Positions 49,222 to 57,649 of a stretch of 64,000 bases of DNA are shown here, one piece after another. Source of the DNA: Legionella clemsonensis (lineage in GTDB: Bacteria; Pseudomonadota; Gammaproteobacteria; Legionellales; Legionellaceae); the NCBI RefSeq assembly GCF_002240035.1, contig NZ_CP016397.1:664001-728000 (forward strand), written 5' to 3'. The translations under genes and the position numbers were made by a program. Within the stretch, counting starts at the first letter, position 1. Each line of letters opens with the position of its first letter. The notes below the pieces were generated by a model that saw nothing but the letters and a program-made list of their open reading frames with translations, was not told where the DNA came from and ran no database searches.

Positions 49222-51021
49222 TTAATCGCTTAAAGCGATTAAGTGTTTAGCAAATTGTCTAGGATTAGGACCAAGTATTTTATAGGGTTTAAACGAGGTA
49301 GAGCCGGCGATAGTTGCGATAATTTGCATAATTCCAAGGTCGCCATTATTCTTCCTGCCTACGGTTAAATCGACAGTCAATAATTGCGTCATTTCTTCTT
49401 TATCACTTTGCCAATTCACCATTAAAGGTAATTTAATTTCCCATTGGTTATCCTGGGTTTCGATAAGTTCAATTTTTCCATTGAGGCGACTGTTCATCGT
49501 TATATGAAATGCTTTAATTGCTTCGATATTGCCTGACTTATCCAGAGCAGTTTTAAATTCAGTCCAGCCGCTTTCTGTATAACAAGATTGTAATTTAAAC
49601 AACTCCGTTTCAATGGTTGCCGCATTAAAGTTAAAAGATTGAAGGGCAGCTTTTTCTGCCCAGTTTAAAAGGATGGACTTGTCAATATGAGTTACTTCAG
49701 CAGGGATTCGATAATTGCAATCGATGCTTGCAGTGTTCTGGGACTGAGTGATTAACTGTGTTTGAGTCAATGAATGGGTCGATGAAGGTATTGAGGCTAT
49801 TTGGGAAGGTAAAAAGTCGCTGCTGAATTTAGGTTTGATAGGCATAGTAAGAGTACTGCTGATTTTAAATCCCAGTGTCAGATCGATAGTAACCAACGGA
49901 GTAATATTCCCTTTATTATTTTGATAAGCCACATTTAAGGGAAAATGAATATTCCAGTGTGTGCCTTCCCGCTCACTGCGCTTAAGCACCTCTTTAACGA
50001 CGTTGCTGAAAATCAATTTTTGCTCTCGGTTGGGTTCTGAAGTTCTGTTTCTTAGGGTCATTTGGGCATGCCAGTTTTGCAATTTTTGTGAGGTGCTTAA
50101 GATAGAGGGCTGAATAATTGTTTTATTTAACCAGTACAAAAAGAGGGTTGGATCAATTTTAATGGCTTTAGTAATGATTTTACTGGGGCGGGCAATTAGC
50201 ATTTTGGCGAGGTCTTTTTGTAAATTTTCAGCTGACAGGAAAAGATGGGGTGAGGCTGCTTTTAAACTATCAGGTGGTGATTGGGCCAAAATGGCTCTCT
50301 CTTTTGTCTCAGTAGAAGTGGTAATCATTCTGGTCGGGGCTGGAAATAGAGAGGAAAAAAAGGGTGTGAGCAATTTTTCTTGTAAAGCATGGTGAATTTC
50401 GGCATTTTTTTCATAAATTATAATATAAAGGCCCTGGCCTATTTCTTTCATCGAGCCTGCTTTTTGAAAAGAGGGCATCGCATGTGGTATGGCAATCATT
50501 TGCATGATGCCTGGCTCGCCCCTTAGTTTGCGACCGACTGTAAAATATACATTTAAAAATTGGGTAATTCTTTGCTGATCATTTTGATAAATCACTCGTA
50601 AGGGTAAAGTTATTTTCCATAGATCTTCTTTGGCTTCAATAAGTTGAGCTGGCCCGTCCAGTTCACTGGAGACAGTTAGATGTTGCGTTTTAATTCGTTC
50701 AATATTACCTGATTTGTAAAGCGCCTTATGGAGCTCATTCCATCCCTGCGGCGTATAACAGCCTTGTAATTGCTGCAGTTGAGCGTCGATCAATTCAGGT
50801 GTGAAATGAAAGGAGTGTATTGCTGCCCGGGTAATCCAGTCTAAAATATACGCGGTATCAACGTCTGCAGTTTCAGTGGTTAGTTTAGAACTACAGGTAA
50901 AATTTTCCTGCTGTTGTGGAGTTAAAGGAAAGGGTTTGTTTAGAGTTGTCTTGTCTATTTGCCCTGATAGCGGAGTCCAGAGTAAACTTAATATAACACT
51001 ACAGAGCATCCTGTTCTTCAT
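49222..51021 (-). CDS. secreted protein with three IcmL/DotI-like domains
   Basis: From the ATG at 51021 (GGAAAGGA ribosome binding site), 599 residues with a signal peptide ending near TPLSGQ. Three domains follow, at about 45-205, 285-415 and 440-590. Each has the IcmL/DotI layout: a helix such as WITRAAIHSFHF or WAEKAALQSFNF, LQGCYTPQGWNEL or LQSCYTESGWTEF, a strand ELDGPAQLIEA or RLNGKIELIET, then LPLRVIYQND or LPLMVNWQSD, ending FTVGRKLRGEPGIMQMIA or LTVGRKNNGDLGIMQIIA. In the Dot/Icm secretion system, IcmL/DotI is an inner-membrane subunit with one periplasmic domain of this type. This protein lacks a membrane anchor, so it would be free in the periplasm. The middle domain is the most diverged. 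Confidence 0.85.
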   Translation of the reverse strand: MKNRMLCSVILSLLWTPLSGQIDKTTLNKPFPLTPQQQENFTCSSKLTTETADVDTAYILDWITRAAIHSFHFTPELIDAQLQQLQGCYTPQGWNELHKALYKSGNIERIKTQHLTVSSELDGPAQLIEAKEDLWKITLPLRVIYQNDQQRITQFLNVYFTVGRKLRGEPGIMQMIAIPHAMPSFQKAGSMKEIGQGLYIIIYEKNAEIHHALQEKLLTPFFSSLFPAPTRMITTSTETKERAILAQSPPDSLKAASPHLFLSAENLQKDLAKMLIARPSKIITKAIKIDPTLFLYWLNKTIIQPSILSTSQKLQNWHAQMTLRNRTSEPNREQKLIFSNVVKEVLKRSEREGTHWNIHFPLNVAYQNNKGNITPLVTIDLTLGFKISSTLTMPIKPKFSSDFLPSQIASIPSSTHSLTQTQLITQSQNTASIDCNYRIPAEVTHIDKSILLNWAEKAALQSFNFNAATIETELFKLQSCYTESGWTEFKTALDKSGNIEAIKAFHITMNSRLNGKIELIETQDNQWEIKLPLMVNWQSDKEEMTQLLTVDLTVGRKNNGDLGIMQIIATIAGSTSFKPYKILGPNPRQFAKHLIALSD

Positions 51022-51101
51022 GAGTAAATCCTTTCCAATTTGATGATGGAATAATCTGTCTAGCCTTAAGAAGATTATCAGGCATTGAAGCAATAGGATA
51101 A

Positions 51102-51848
51102 TTAATTTTCCTTTGAGTGGTCAATCAAGTGTTTAAGTCGCTGTGCATCATTCGGAGCGCAACCTTTTTCATCATTATCAAAATAACAATAAACAGCTTT
51201 ATTCGCTTGTTGCCAATGGCGAATCTTCTGTGCATAGTTTGCTAGAACATCTTCATCGTAAGAACCATAATACGCTTCTTTATGTGGTCCATGCATGCGA
51301 ATATAGATAAATTTACCAGTTACAATTTCCGGTGACTGATAAGTTTTAAAGTCATAGAAACAAAGAGTCATTTGATGTCTGTGCAGTAACTCATAAAGGG
51401 GCTCACAAAACCAGCTTTTATGGCGAAATTCAAAGGTATAAAGATAATTTGAAGGTAAATTTTTGATAAAATTCTCTAAACAGGATAAATCCAAAGACCA
51501 ATAGGGCGGAAATTGAAATAAAATTGGCCCTAACTTTTCCTCAAAATAACTAAAAGCATGAAGCAATCGCACTACACTCTCTTCAGTATCTTGTAATTTT
51601 TTAGTATGTGTGATGTAGCGATTGGCTTTACAAGCAAAAATAAAAGGAGATGGCGTTAAATGTACCCATTTTTTTATATTTTTTTCTTTAGGAATTTGAT
51701 AAAAGCTATTATTTAATTCTACTGAATCAAATGTCTCGGCATAGGTAGGTAATAGAGAGTCGGGTTTGATTTTTTCTGGATAAAATCGTCCTATCCATCC
51801 TGCGTAACTCCAGCCTGAAGTTCCGATATAGACATTATTTTTTTGCAT
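51102..51848 (-). CDS. DUF72 family protein (YecE-like)
   Basis: A 248-residue TIM-barrel-like protein of the DUF72/YecE family. Typical elements: YIGTSGWSYAGW at the N-terminus, FYPEKIKP, YAETFDSVELNNSFY, FACKANRYITH, LGPILFQFPPYW, YTFEFRHKSW, and FIYIRMHGP near the C-terminus, ending with VYCYFDNDEKG. The family is widespread and conserved but its reaction is not established. Members lie in diverse contexts; here it is between the triple IcmL-like gene (on the same strand, 81 nt away) and a PmrA-type promoter in the other direction. Confidence 0.92.
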   Translation of the reverse strand: MQKNNVYIGTSGWSYAGWIGRFYPEKIKPDSLLPTYAETFDSVELNNSFYQIPKEKNIKKWVHLTPSPFIFACKANRYITHTKKLQDTEESVVRLLHAFSYFEEKLGPILFQFPPYWSLDLSCLENFIKNLPSNYLYTFEFRHKSWFCEPLYELLHRHQMTLCFYDFKTYQSPEIVTGKFIYIRMHGPHKEAYYGSYDEDVLANYAQKIRHWQQANKAVYCYFDNDEKGCAPNDAQRLKHLIDHSKEN

Positions 51849-52012
51849 AAGAGCATTTCCTTGTTCTTTTATAGATAACTATAGCAACTGGGTGTGTCGA
51901 CGCATGCTAAGAATCTTAAACTGGATAAAATTTTTATGTCATCATTGCTTCATTTTGTTGGTAAGGACAGGAATAAATTTGTCTGTGCAAAAGTTAAGAA
52001 TCCAGCAGTTTT

Positions 52013-52045
52013 CTTAATATTTCTATAAGTCTTTGCAGTTAGAAT
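52013..52045 (+). promoter_or_regulatory. PmrA-like box and -10 element
   Basis: CTTAATATT (full match to the PmrA half-site), 2 nt, a weak second half TATAAGTCT, 7 nt, then TAGAAT at 52040-52045. Transcription would begin near 52052, which supports translation from the ATG at 52078 rather than the TTG at 52033. Confidence 0.45.
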
Positions 52046-52077
52046 TGCTTCCTAACCCGGGGCTCCAAAAGTCTGTG

Positions 52078-53703
52078 ATGAAAAAAAAGAAAAAAACTGC
52101 TCAACCGTATCCTTCTTTAATTCCTGTCAGGGATAAAGTTTCTTCGCATGCTTCTTTAAGCGAATCGCTCTCTATACGGCATCTAAAACTTGCTAAAAAA
52201 ATGCATCAAGCAGGTTATGTCTATGCTTTACATGGCTTATTAGATGGTGGAGTGGCTGCCTATGGCAGTATGAAATTTTTCTTCGATATGCTCTTTATTA
52301 ACCAATCATCCAGTATCTTGATCCATGATTGGATACAAACGCCTGAAGGTATTTCAATTGTAATGTTGGAATCAATGGCTTTTGCTGGTTTATCATTCAT
52401 TGCCAATACTAGTGATGAAAATGCTTCCAGTGCCTTCAAACAGGCAACTGCCGCATTCTGGCCTTACTGTCGGAATACTGTCAGCGAACTAAAAAAGACC
52501 AGTAGGGCTGTTACCAACACATTAAAAATGGCAGCTTTCTTCAAAGAGCAAAACTTTGATCATATTCTAATGCCATTTGGCTTCACAATGGGGGTGGTTT
52601 CTGTAGTAAATCGTATATGGTTTCGACGCATGCAAAATCGAAGACAGCTGGTAAAAGATAAATTGCAAGCGCTGGAGAAGGAAGTTACGGCACTAGCTCA
52701 AGCGGACTGGCAAGAGCTCAATAAACTTCATACCTATTATTACAAAATACCCACTCAATCCAAAACAGAACAAAAACTGGCTTATCTTTCTGCTGCTTAT
52801 ACTGGCTTACTGGAAGCAGTGGCCTTTCATATGGGTATTTTAACCTTTGTTTCTTTTACTTCACCCGCGTTTATACCCTTGGTAACTTGTTGTATGGCAT
52901 TTGCAATTCTTTCTATTGCTACGCGCATTCATGAAGAATATGAACATCAACGTGAGTTGGAAGTGAGTGGTCTAATTATTAAATTACGCTTGAAACAAAA
53001 AGAATTAATGGCATTAACCGTGTTGGCGAAGACTCAGGATATTGATGGGAGGCGGTTTGAATTGCTTTATATCGATATTCTTAAATATTCAAATGGTCTT
53101 AAAGCAAAGGCAACGACTGCTTTCGGTAAAACATTGAAAGGCGCAAGACAAGGACTAACCCTTTATGCCTTTATTAATAAAATAATGTTTGGTGCCACCG
53201 TATTTTTAAGTGTAGTTCCTGTTGCGCTTGCTGTAAGCAGTGTCGTCATAGGAGTATTTATTTTACTATGTACGATAATAAAAGCAGCAATGAAGCAGAC
53301 AAACTGGGTAGAAAGTCATCTCAATCAGGAACTGAATGCAGAAAAAAATATCCCCGCGATGATAAATATTTTTATTGATGATTTAATTCAAGCCTATCAT
53401 CCTGCTGAAAAAAACAAGTCATTTTGGCGCTCCTGGTTTGATGTCGCTTGGGCTTTTTTCTCTGGGTTGGATAAAGGTAGAAAAAGTATAGGATATTTTC
53501 TGATGGTTTCTTTTGCTGAGCGAAGTCTTCACGAAGATTATTTACAGTCTCCTATTATGATTAATCTTTCTATAGCACTTGGGGTAATTAGCTCTCTTGT
53601 TTTTTCATTACGAATGTATGCATTAGGTTTTGGTGCGAAGCAAGACAAGGAATCCGCTGATGTAAAAACTCAGCCTGCTCTTTGTTTAACGAGCTACAAA
53701 TAG
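52078..53703 (+). CDS. membrane-associated coiled-coil protein, candidate effector
   Basis: About 541 residues from the ATG at 52078. The N-terminus is very basic (MKKKKKTAQ), followed by repeated hydrophobic segments in two groups: residues about 55-130 and 160-185, then about 240-290, 360-400 and 470-520, with charged helices between them (RRQLVKDKLQALEKEV, RELEVSGLIIKLRLKQKELM). I recognise no family. No signal peptide or enzymatic motif is visible. Its PmrA-like promoter and eukaryote-style membrane topology make a translocated membrane effector plausible. An upstream TTG at 52033 leaves the frame open for 15 more codons, but it lies within the predicted promoter. Confidence 0.65.
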   Translation: MKKKKKTAQPYPSLIPVRDKVSSHASLSESLSIRHLKLAKKMHQAGYVYALHGLLDGGVAAYGSMKFFFDMLFINQSSSILIHDWIQTPEGISIVMLESMAFAGLSFIANTSDENASSAFKQATAAFWPYCRNTVSELKKTSRAVTNTLKMAAFFKEQNFDHILMPFGFTMGVVSVVNRIWFRRMQNRRQLVKDKLQALEKEVTALAQADWQELNKLHTYYYKIPTQSKTEQKLAYLSAAYTGLLEAVAFHMGILTFVSFTSPAFIPLVTCCMAFAILSIATRIHEEYEHQRELEVSGLIIKLRLKQKELMALTVLAKTQDIDGRRFELLYIDILKYSNGLKAKATTAFGKTLKGARQGLTLYAFINKIMFGATVFLSVVPVALAVSSVVIGVFILLCTIIKAAMKQTNWVESHLNQELNAEKNIPAMINIFIDDLIQAYHPAEKNKSFWRSWFDVAWAFFSGLDKGRKSIGYFLMVSFAERSLHEDYLQSPIMINLSIALGVISSLVFSLRMYALGFGAKQDKESADVKTQPALCLTSYK

Positions 53704-53759
53704 CTGATAATGCAGGTAGGCTACGATAAAAAGGATACTAGCGCCCTTAGGGATGAAAA

Positions 53760-53882
53760 ATGATGGAACACGAATTACTGCAAAATGTAACCTTTGATGA
53801 GCTTACTCTTGGGCAACAGGCAAGTCTCAGTAAAACCTTAACTAAAAACGAGATAGGCCTTTTGGCAGCAATGTCGGGATAA
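53760..53882 (+). pseudogene. MaoC-like/phosphate acyltransferase N-terminal fragment
   Basis: A 40-codon frame beginning ATGATGGAA and ending at 53882. VTFDELTLGQQASLSKTLTK followed by LLAAMSG matches the N-terminus of MaoC/hot-dog domains in bifunctional enoyl-CoA hydratase/phosphate acetyltransferases, which continue with a conserved NPAHL helix that is absent here. It is a gene stub left by a deletion. Confidence 0.55.
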
Positions 53883-53960
53883 TTCCAAATGAAGAGTGAC
53901 TAAGGGTGTATTATGCGCTCTCTATTTCAATTAATCAGTAAATAAATTAAGTGTTAAAGA

Positions 53961-55564
53961 CTAGCGAGCTTTCATAGAAACCGAATGAGGATTGATCTGT
54001 TTTTCAGTCATGGTGCTTGCTTCACTATGGGTGGCTGCTTTAAAGCGTGCTTTAAAATTGGCAGTATTTTCTTTTTTAGAGACTTTATTTAAAAAATCAG
54101 TTTCAATGTCTTTAGCAATATACACCTTTGTACCGTGCTGAAATAATTTTGTCTTATTTTTATAACCCATCGCTTCACTAAAAGCACGAGCCTCTTTCTG
54201 AGAGGCAAAAGTAAGCTGCATTGAATAATCCACGATACCTCTTGTATCTTGGCGGATTTTAATATCTTGATACGAAATACTAGGAGTTTTAACTGGCGTC
54301 TCAGTAAAAAATTGTGCTTTTTCCCTGCATGCTTTTTGCAGGTCAACTAACTCCAAAGAGCTGGACTTGGAAAGGGACGATACCTTAGGCAAGTTGAAAT
54401 TTACTGTCATTATTTTAGAAATAGCTTCGTGGGTAAGGAATATTTCTTTTTCATTTTGAAATAAATGTTGACGATCATTCACTGCTACTAAATTAGTAAA
54501 TTGTCTTGCTTGATTTGCGTCTTGAAAAGTTAATTTCGTAACATAATGTTGTGATTCATTTTTACGATAAGAGCATTGAAAATGTCCTGTTTCCATTTTG
54601 GCATTCTTAAACTCTATACTGGCAGCAATTTTTGCAGATAATTCTGTTTGTGTTGTAGATGCAAATGGTTGAGCTACTTGTTCTGTTTTTTCTTTACTTC
54701 ATCAAATTTTTTAATAAAGGCTTCATCACAGCAATTCATTTCGGAAAATGTTTTTAACGGGGTAGTTTTATCCGTTGAAATAATGGCATCTACATTTACA
54801 GCTGTTCCATCTCGCCTGAATGAACTATTTTTAGCGCTGTGTTGATATCTAAAATTCGGAGAGTTTATCGCGCTCCCTAAATCCTTTGGTAATTGGTGTT
54901 CACCGGCGTTCATGTCGCCACCAACGACAAAACCAACGTTATGCTTTTTGCTGACAGCATCCACTTCTTTCATGACTTCTTCAAGATTAATGCGTTTAAC
55001 AGTAACTCCATTTTTATTGACGTAGGTTGATTTATTACTTTCAGCATGAACATTGACTAAAAGACGTTTCTTTCCGTCGGGACCAACTCCTAAACCAAAT
55101 AATACTTGCCCACGTGTAGCTTCATTGGCATCGTATTTTTTTTGCAGCTTGCTAACAGCAGCTTGTAATTGCCTATCTTCTGTTGAAACAGGCGCGGGTG
55201 CTGAAGCATTTTTACAAGTAAAGGTCAGATTTCCAAACTCATGACTGCCATTTCGCGCATAGTGCATTTCAAGTGTTTGTTTAGGGTTTAAATATTTTTC
55301 AATAGCTGCAATAAATTTATTTTGCTCCCCGTGTGGCAATTCCTGGAGCATCCCACTATCTATCTTTCCTTCATTAATTTTTTGAGCGATTGCAAAAGCT
55401 TCCATTTCTAGTCCCTTGGCTAATTTATTTCCAGATTTTGAAGCGCCATTGTCTTTATCAAGATTCCAAATTAAAGTTTTGCCAAACACTTGGGGGTGGT
55501 GGTCGGAATGTAACTCTAAAGGAGCCGTTTGTGATTGCACAGAAATTTTTTTACCCATACTCAA
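53961..55564 (-). CDS. DNase-I-fold (EEP) protein with two C-terminal repeats, -1 frameshift
   Basis: Frames 54674-55564 and 53961-54596 belong to one gene of about 534 residues: adding one A to the run of six A at 54686-54691 lets the first frame continue as KKTEQVAQPFASTTQTELSA straight into the second. The N-terminal half is an endonuclease/exonuclease/phosphatase fold: KTLIWNLDKDNG, LLVNVHAESNKS, VGGDMNAGEHQLP and VNVDAIISTDK carry the usual N, H, D/N and terminal D elements, although the final His is not clear. The C-terminal half has two copies of a 45-residue motif (LTFQDANQARQFTNL/HLFQNEKEIFL and LTFASQKEARAFSEA/KLFQHGTKVYI). No signal peptide. A host-directed nuclease or phosphatase effector is inferred. 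Confidence 0.7.
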
Positions 55565-55724
55565 TTGTCCGCTTTACCTCATATAAATAGTATATTCGTT
55601 TATGGGGATTTTTCACCAAGCTGTTCTAAAAATGATTAACTTATTAATGTATTTCTGCTTGCCTAATTAAATACCTTCGTCAAAATGATCTTTTTCATAA
55701 CTTTAGACAATTAATCCATATTTT

Positions 55725-55757
55725 GTTCAGAATTCCTTAAGTTTTGCTTCCTATAAT
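55725..55757 (+). promoter_or_regulatory. PmrA-like box and -10 element
   Basis: GTTCAGAAT, 2 nt, CTTAAGTTT, 7 nt, then a consensus TATAAT at 55752-55757. The first half is weak, the second good. The ATG of the permuted-papain-like gene lies 38 nt downstream of the -10. Confidence 0.5.
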
Positions 55758-55795
55758 AAGTCTTTTGTCCATATAGTAAATAAATGGGATAAATT

Positions 55796-56590
55796 ATGCC
55801 GCATGAGTCAAATAATCAACCAGAGCTTGACAATAAAAGTTCTGTTCAGCAAAAAGAGACTGAGAAGAAAGAAGTGTCGTCACCTATGACCACTAAATTA
55901 TCTCATGTACTGACATTCGTTAAGTTTCATGGGGAGACTTGGGATCATAGTGCCACTATTTTTGGAAAACCAGAGGAGGTTTCACCAGAAAATTATTTTA
56001 GTATTTACCCGCAAAAAGAAACCACGCCTCCTTCTTTAGGCGATCCGGATGATGGAATTGCCAACATGCGCATTATTTTACTCAACGCAAAAAGAATGCT
56101 TTTTACAGGGATTCATTTTGAAAGTCCTCATGAATTGAAGCAGTTCCCACATGAAAAAATTGAAGTGCCTGTTACTAAGGCTCAATTTGAAGAAGCTTAT
56201 GAAGCTGCTCAAAAAGAAAAAAAGCGAGCTATGGAGGGGAAGGCAAAATATTCAATTGTTCCTACCAAATCTACCTATTCGTGTGCTGGCCATCAGCAAC
56301 AGATAGTAGACATTGTCGCCATGCCGCATGAAAAAAGTTTATTTTGGTCTACAGGTAAAGTGTGGCCAACACATACTTTTGAAAATGTTAAAAAGATAGC
56401 TGAGTATCGCAGAAATGGAATAATCGAAACACCCTCTTCCTCAGTTCCTGCATCGAAATCTCCTGAAGCGCAATTTTTACCAAATTTCAGCATGTTTAGT
56501 GTAAACTCTCTGGCAAAGGGATTCGCTAAAGCATTGGTTCAATCGCAAAATGACAAGCGGGAGCGCATTGGATTTTATGCGCCAAAATAG
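55796..56590 (+). CDS. permuted papain-like (NlpC/P60-type) candidate, paralogue 1
   Basis: A 264-residue soluble protein that is homologous to the convergent neighbour at 56651-57340. Shared elements in order: a strand with WDHSATIF (His51), a block containing GDPDDG, KIEVPVTKAQFEEA, and KYSIVPTKSTYSCAGHQQQ with Cys163. A His on an early strand followed later by a Cys at the start of a helix is the order of circularly permuted NlpC/P60 or LRAT-like hydrolases; the spacing is compatible but no family could be confirmed. The first 30 residues are low-complexity and the C-terminal 60 are Ser/Pro-rich. A PmrA-like promoter lies upstream. Translocated thiol hydrolase is the working idea. Confidence 0.6.
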   Translation: MPHESNNQPELDNKSSVQQKETEKKEVSSPMTTKLSHVLTFVKFHGETWDHSATIFGKPEEVSPENYFSIYPQKETTPPSLGDPDDGIANMRIILLNAKRMLFTGIHFESPHELKQFPHEKIEVPVTKAQFEEAYEAAQKEKKRAMEGKAKYSIVPTKSTYSCAGHQQQIVDIVAMPHEKSLFWSTGKVWPTHTFENVKKIAEYRRNGIIETPSSSVPASKSPEAQFLPNFSMFSVNSLAKGFAKALVQSQNDKRERIGFYAPK

Positions 56591-56604
56591 GCTTTTATTA
56601 AGCA

Positions 56605-56638
56605 CCTAATGTGAGATTCTTACACGTTTCACATTAGG
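56605..56638 (+). terminator. bidirectional hairpin between the inverted paralogues
   Basis: Perfect 10-bp inverted repeat CCTAATGTGA / TCACATTAGG with a 14-nt loop, exactly between two convergent stops (15 nt and 12 nt away). It can terminate both transcripts, although U tracts are short. Confidence 0.6.
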
Positions 56639-56650
56639 CTCAATACTAAT

Positions 56651-57340
56651 TTAAAAATAGGTTAATTGTTCAATACGCATTGGATCTTCCTGGAAGGGAT
56701 TGAGACTGCTGCTAGTATTGAAAAACCCCTTTTTGCTTACTGAAACCATTGTTCGGAGTGGAGAGGGTTCTTGTCGGGATTGACTAATTTTTTGGGCGCG
56801 TTTGAAATGAGCTTGTGGCCAAGCAATGGCATGTTCAATGAAACTTCGTTTAGCTAAAGATTCTTCTGGTGTAGACTGGGTAATTGTTTCTAAAACTTCT
56901 TGCGAACTCTCAGCGCATGAATTTCCCAGGAATTTAAAGACAGAATAGTTAGTTAACCCATTTTTGCCCCTTTGTATTTGTTGTTCAATAGATTTCTGAG
57001 CTTTCTGGTATTGTTCTTCTGTAACTGGAACCTCTGTTTTTACATACATGTATTGGTTTAACTCTTCTTTTTCTTCACCAAAAGTCATTCTTATTGAAAC
57101 CATAGGTTCCACAACATTTCTCCATAATTCTAATACCTTGGTAGCCGTATCATCAGGGTCATGAAATCTATTAGAGACTGGAGGTTGAACATGTGTAATA
57201 GGGTGAGCACTTAAATAGTATTGCGGACCTGCTGCAACGGCAGTATGTGTCCAGGGGGTATCACTTTTAAATTCATAGAAAGTTACTTTGTGAGTATAGA
57301 TTAAAGGAGGGGTAGAGGAAATTTCCCTTTTTTCTTGCAT
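56651..57340 (-). CDS. permuted papain-like (NlpC/P60-type) candidate, paralogue 2
   Basis: A 229-residue relative of the convergent gene at 55796-56590, shorter at the N-terminus. Shared elements: HKVTFYEFKS, WTHTAV with His32, DPDDTATKV, TEVPVTEEQYQKA, and NYSVFKFLGNSCAESSQEV with Cys142. Here the Cys is preceded by Asn-Ser, closer to the NC(S/A) signature of permuted NlpC/P60 hydrolases than in paralogue 1. The remaining C-terminal 60 residues are polar and variable. Keeping both His and Cys in two otherwise diverged copies supports their catalytic use. The genes face each other around a shared hairpin, so they arose by inverted duplication. Confidence 0.6.
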   Translation of the reverse strand: MQEKREISSTPPLIYTHKVTFYEFKSDTPWTHTAVAAGPQYYLSAHPITHVQPPVSNRFHDPDDTATKVLELWRNVVEPMVSIRMTFGEEKEELNQYMYVKTEVPVTEEQYQKAQKSIEQQIQRGKNGLTNYSVFKFLGNSCAESSQEVLETITQSTPEESLAKRSFIEHAIAWPQAHFKRAQKISQSRQEPSPLRTMVSVSKKGFFNTSSSLNPFQEDPMRIEQLTYF

Positions 57341-57649
57341 AGATATTCTCCCAAGCGTTTGCTATTTGTTAAATAATTTTTTGCAATAATAAACAGCTTG
57401 TTAAATGAATACGGGCTACCCATACTGCAAAAATTTGGTTTTAACATCCTGCCAGGTTGGATTATTAGCAATTAAGATGATAGTGCCAAATTATGAGCAA
57501 TGATATCATAGTTTAAAATTTTCTAAAAATAGTTAAAACAATCAGCAGGTTAAGGAGGTAAAAAGTACGCGTTGACAACAGAACCAGGAATAATGCCGAA
57601 AATAAGTGCAAAAAAGAGACACAAGCCAAGCCTTTTGGTGAGGAAAACC
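57341..57649. other. non-coding stretch
   Basis: 309 bp between the start of paralogue 2 and the end of the monooxygenase gene. AT-rich, presumably containing the promoter of paralogue 2. A short GTGAGG/CCTCAC hairpin overlaps the monooxygenase stop (57638-57653). Nothing else was recognised. Confidence 0.4.
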
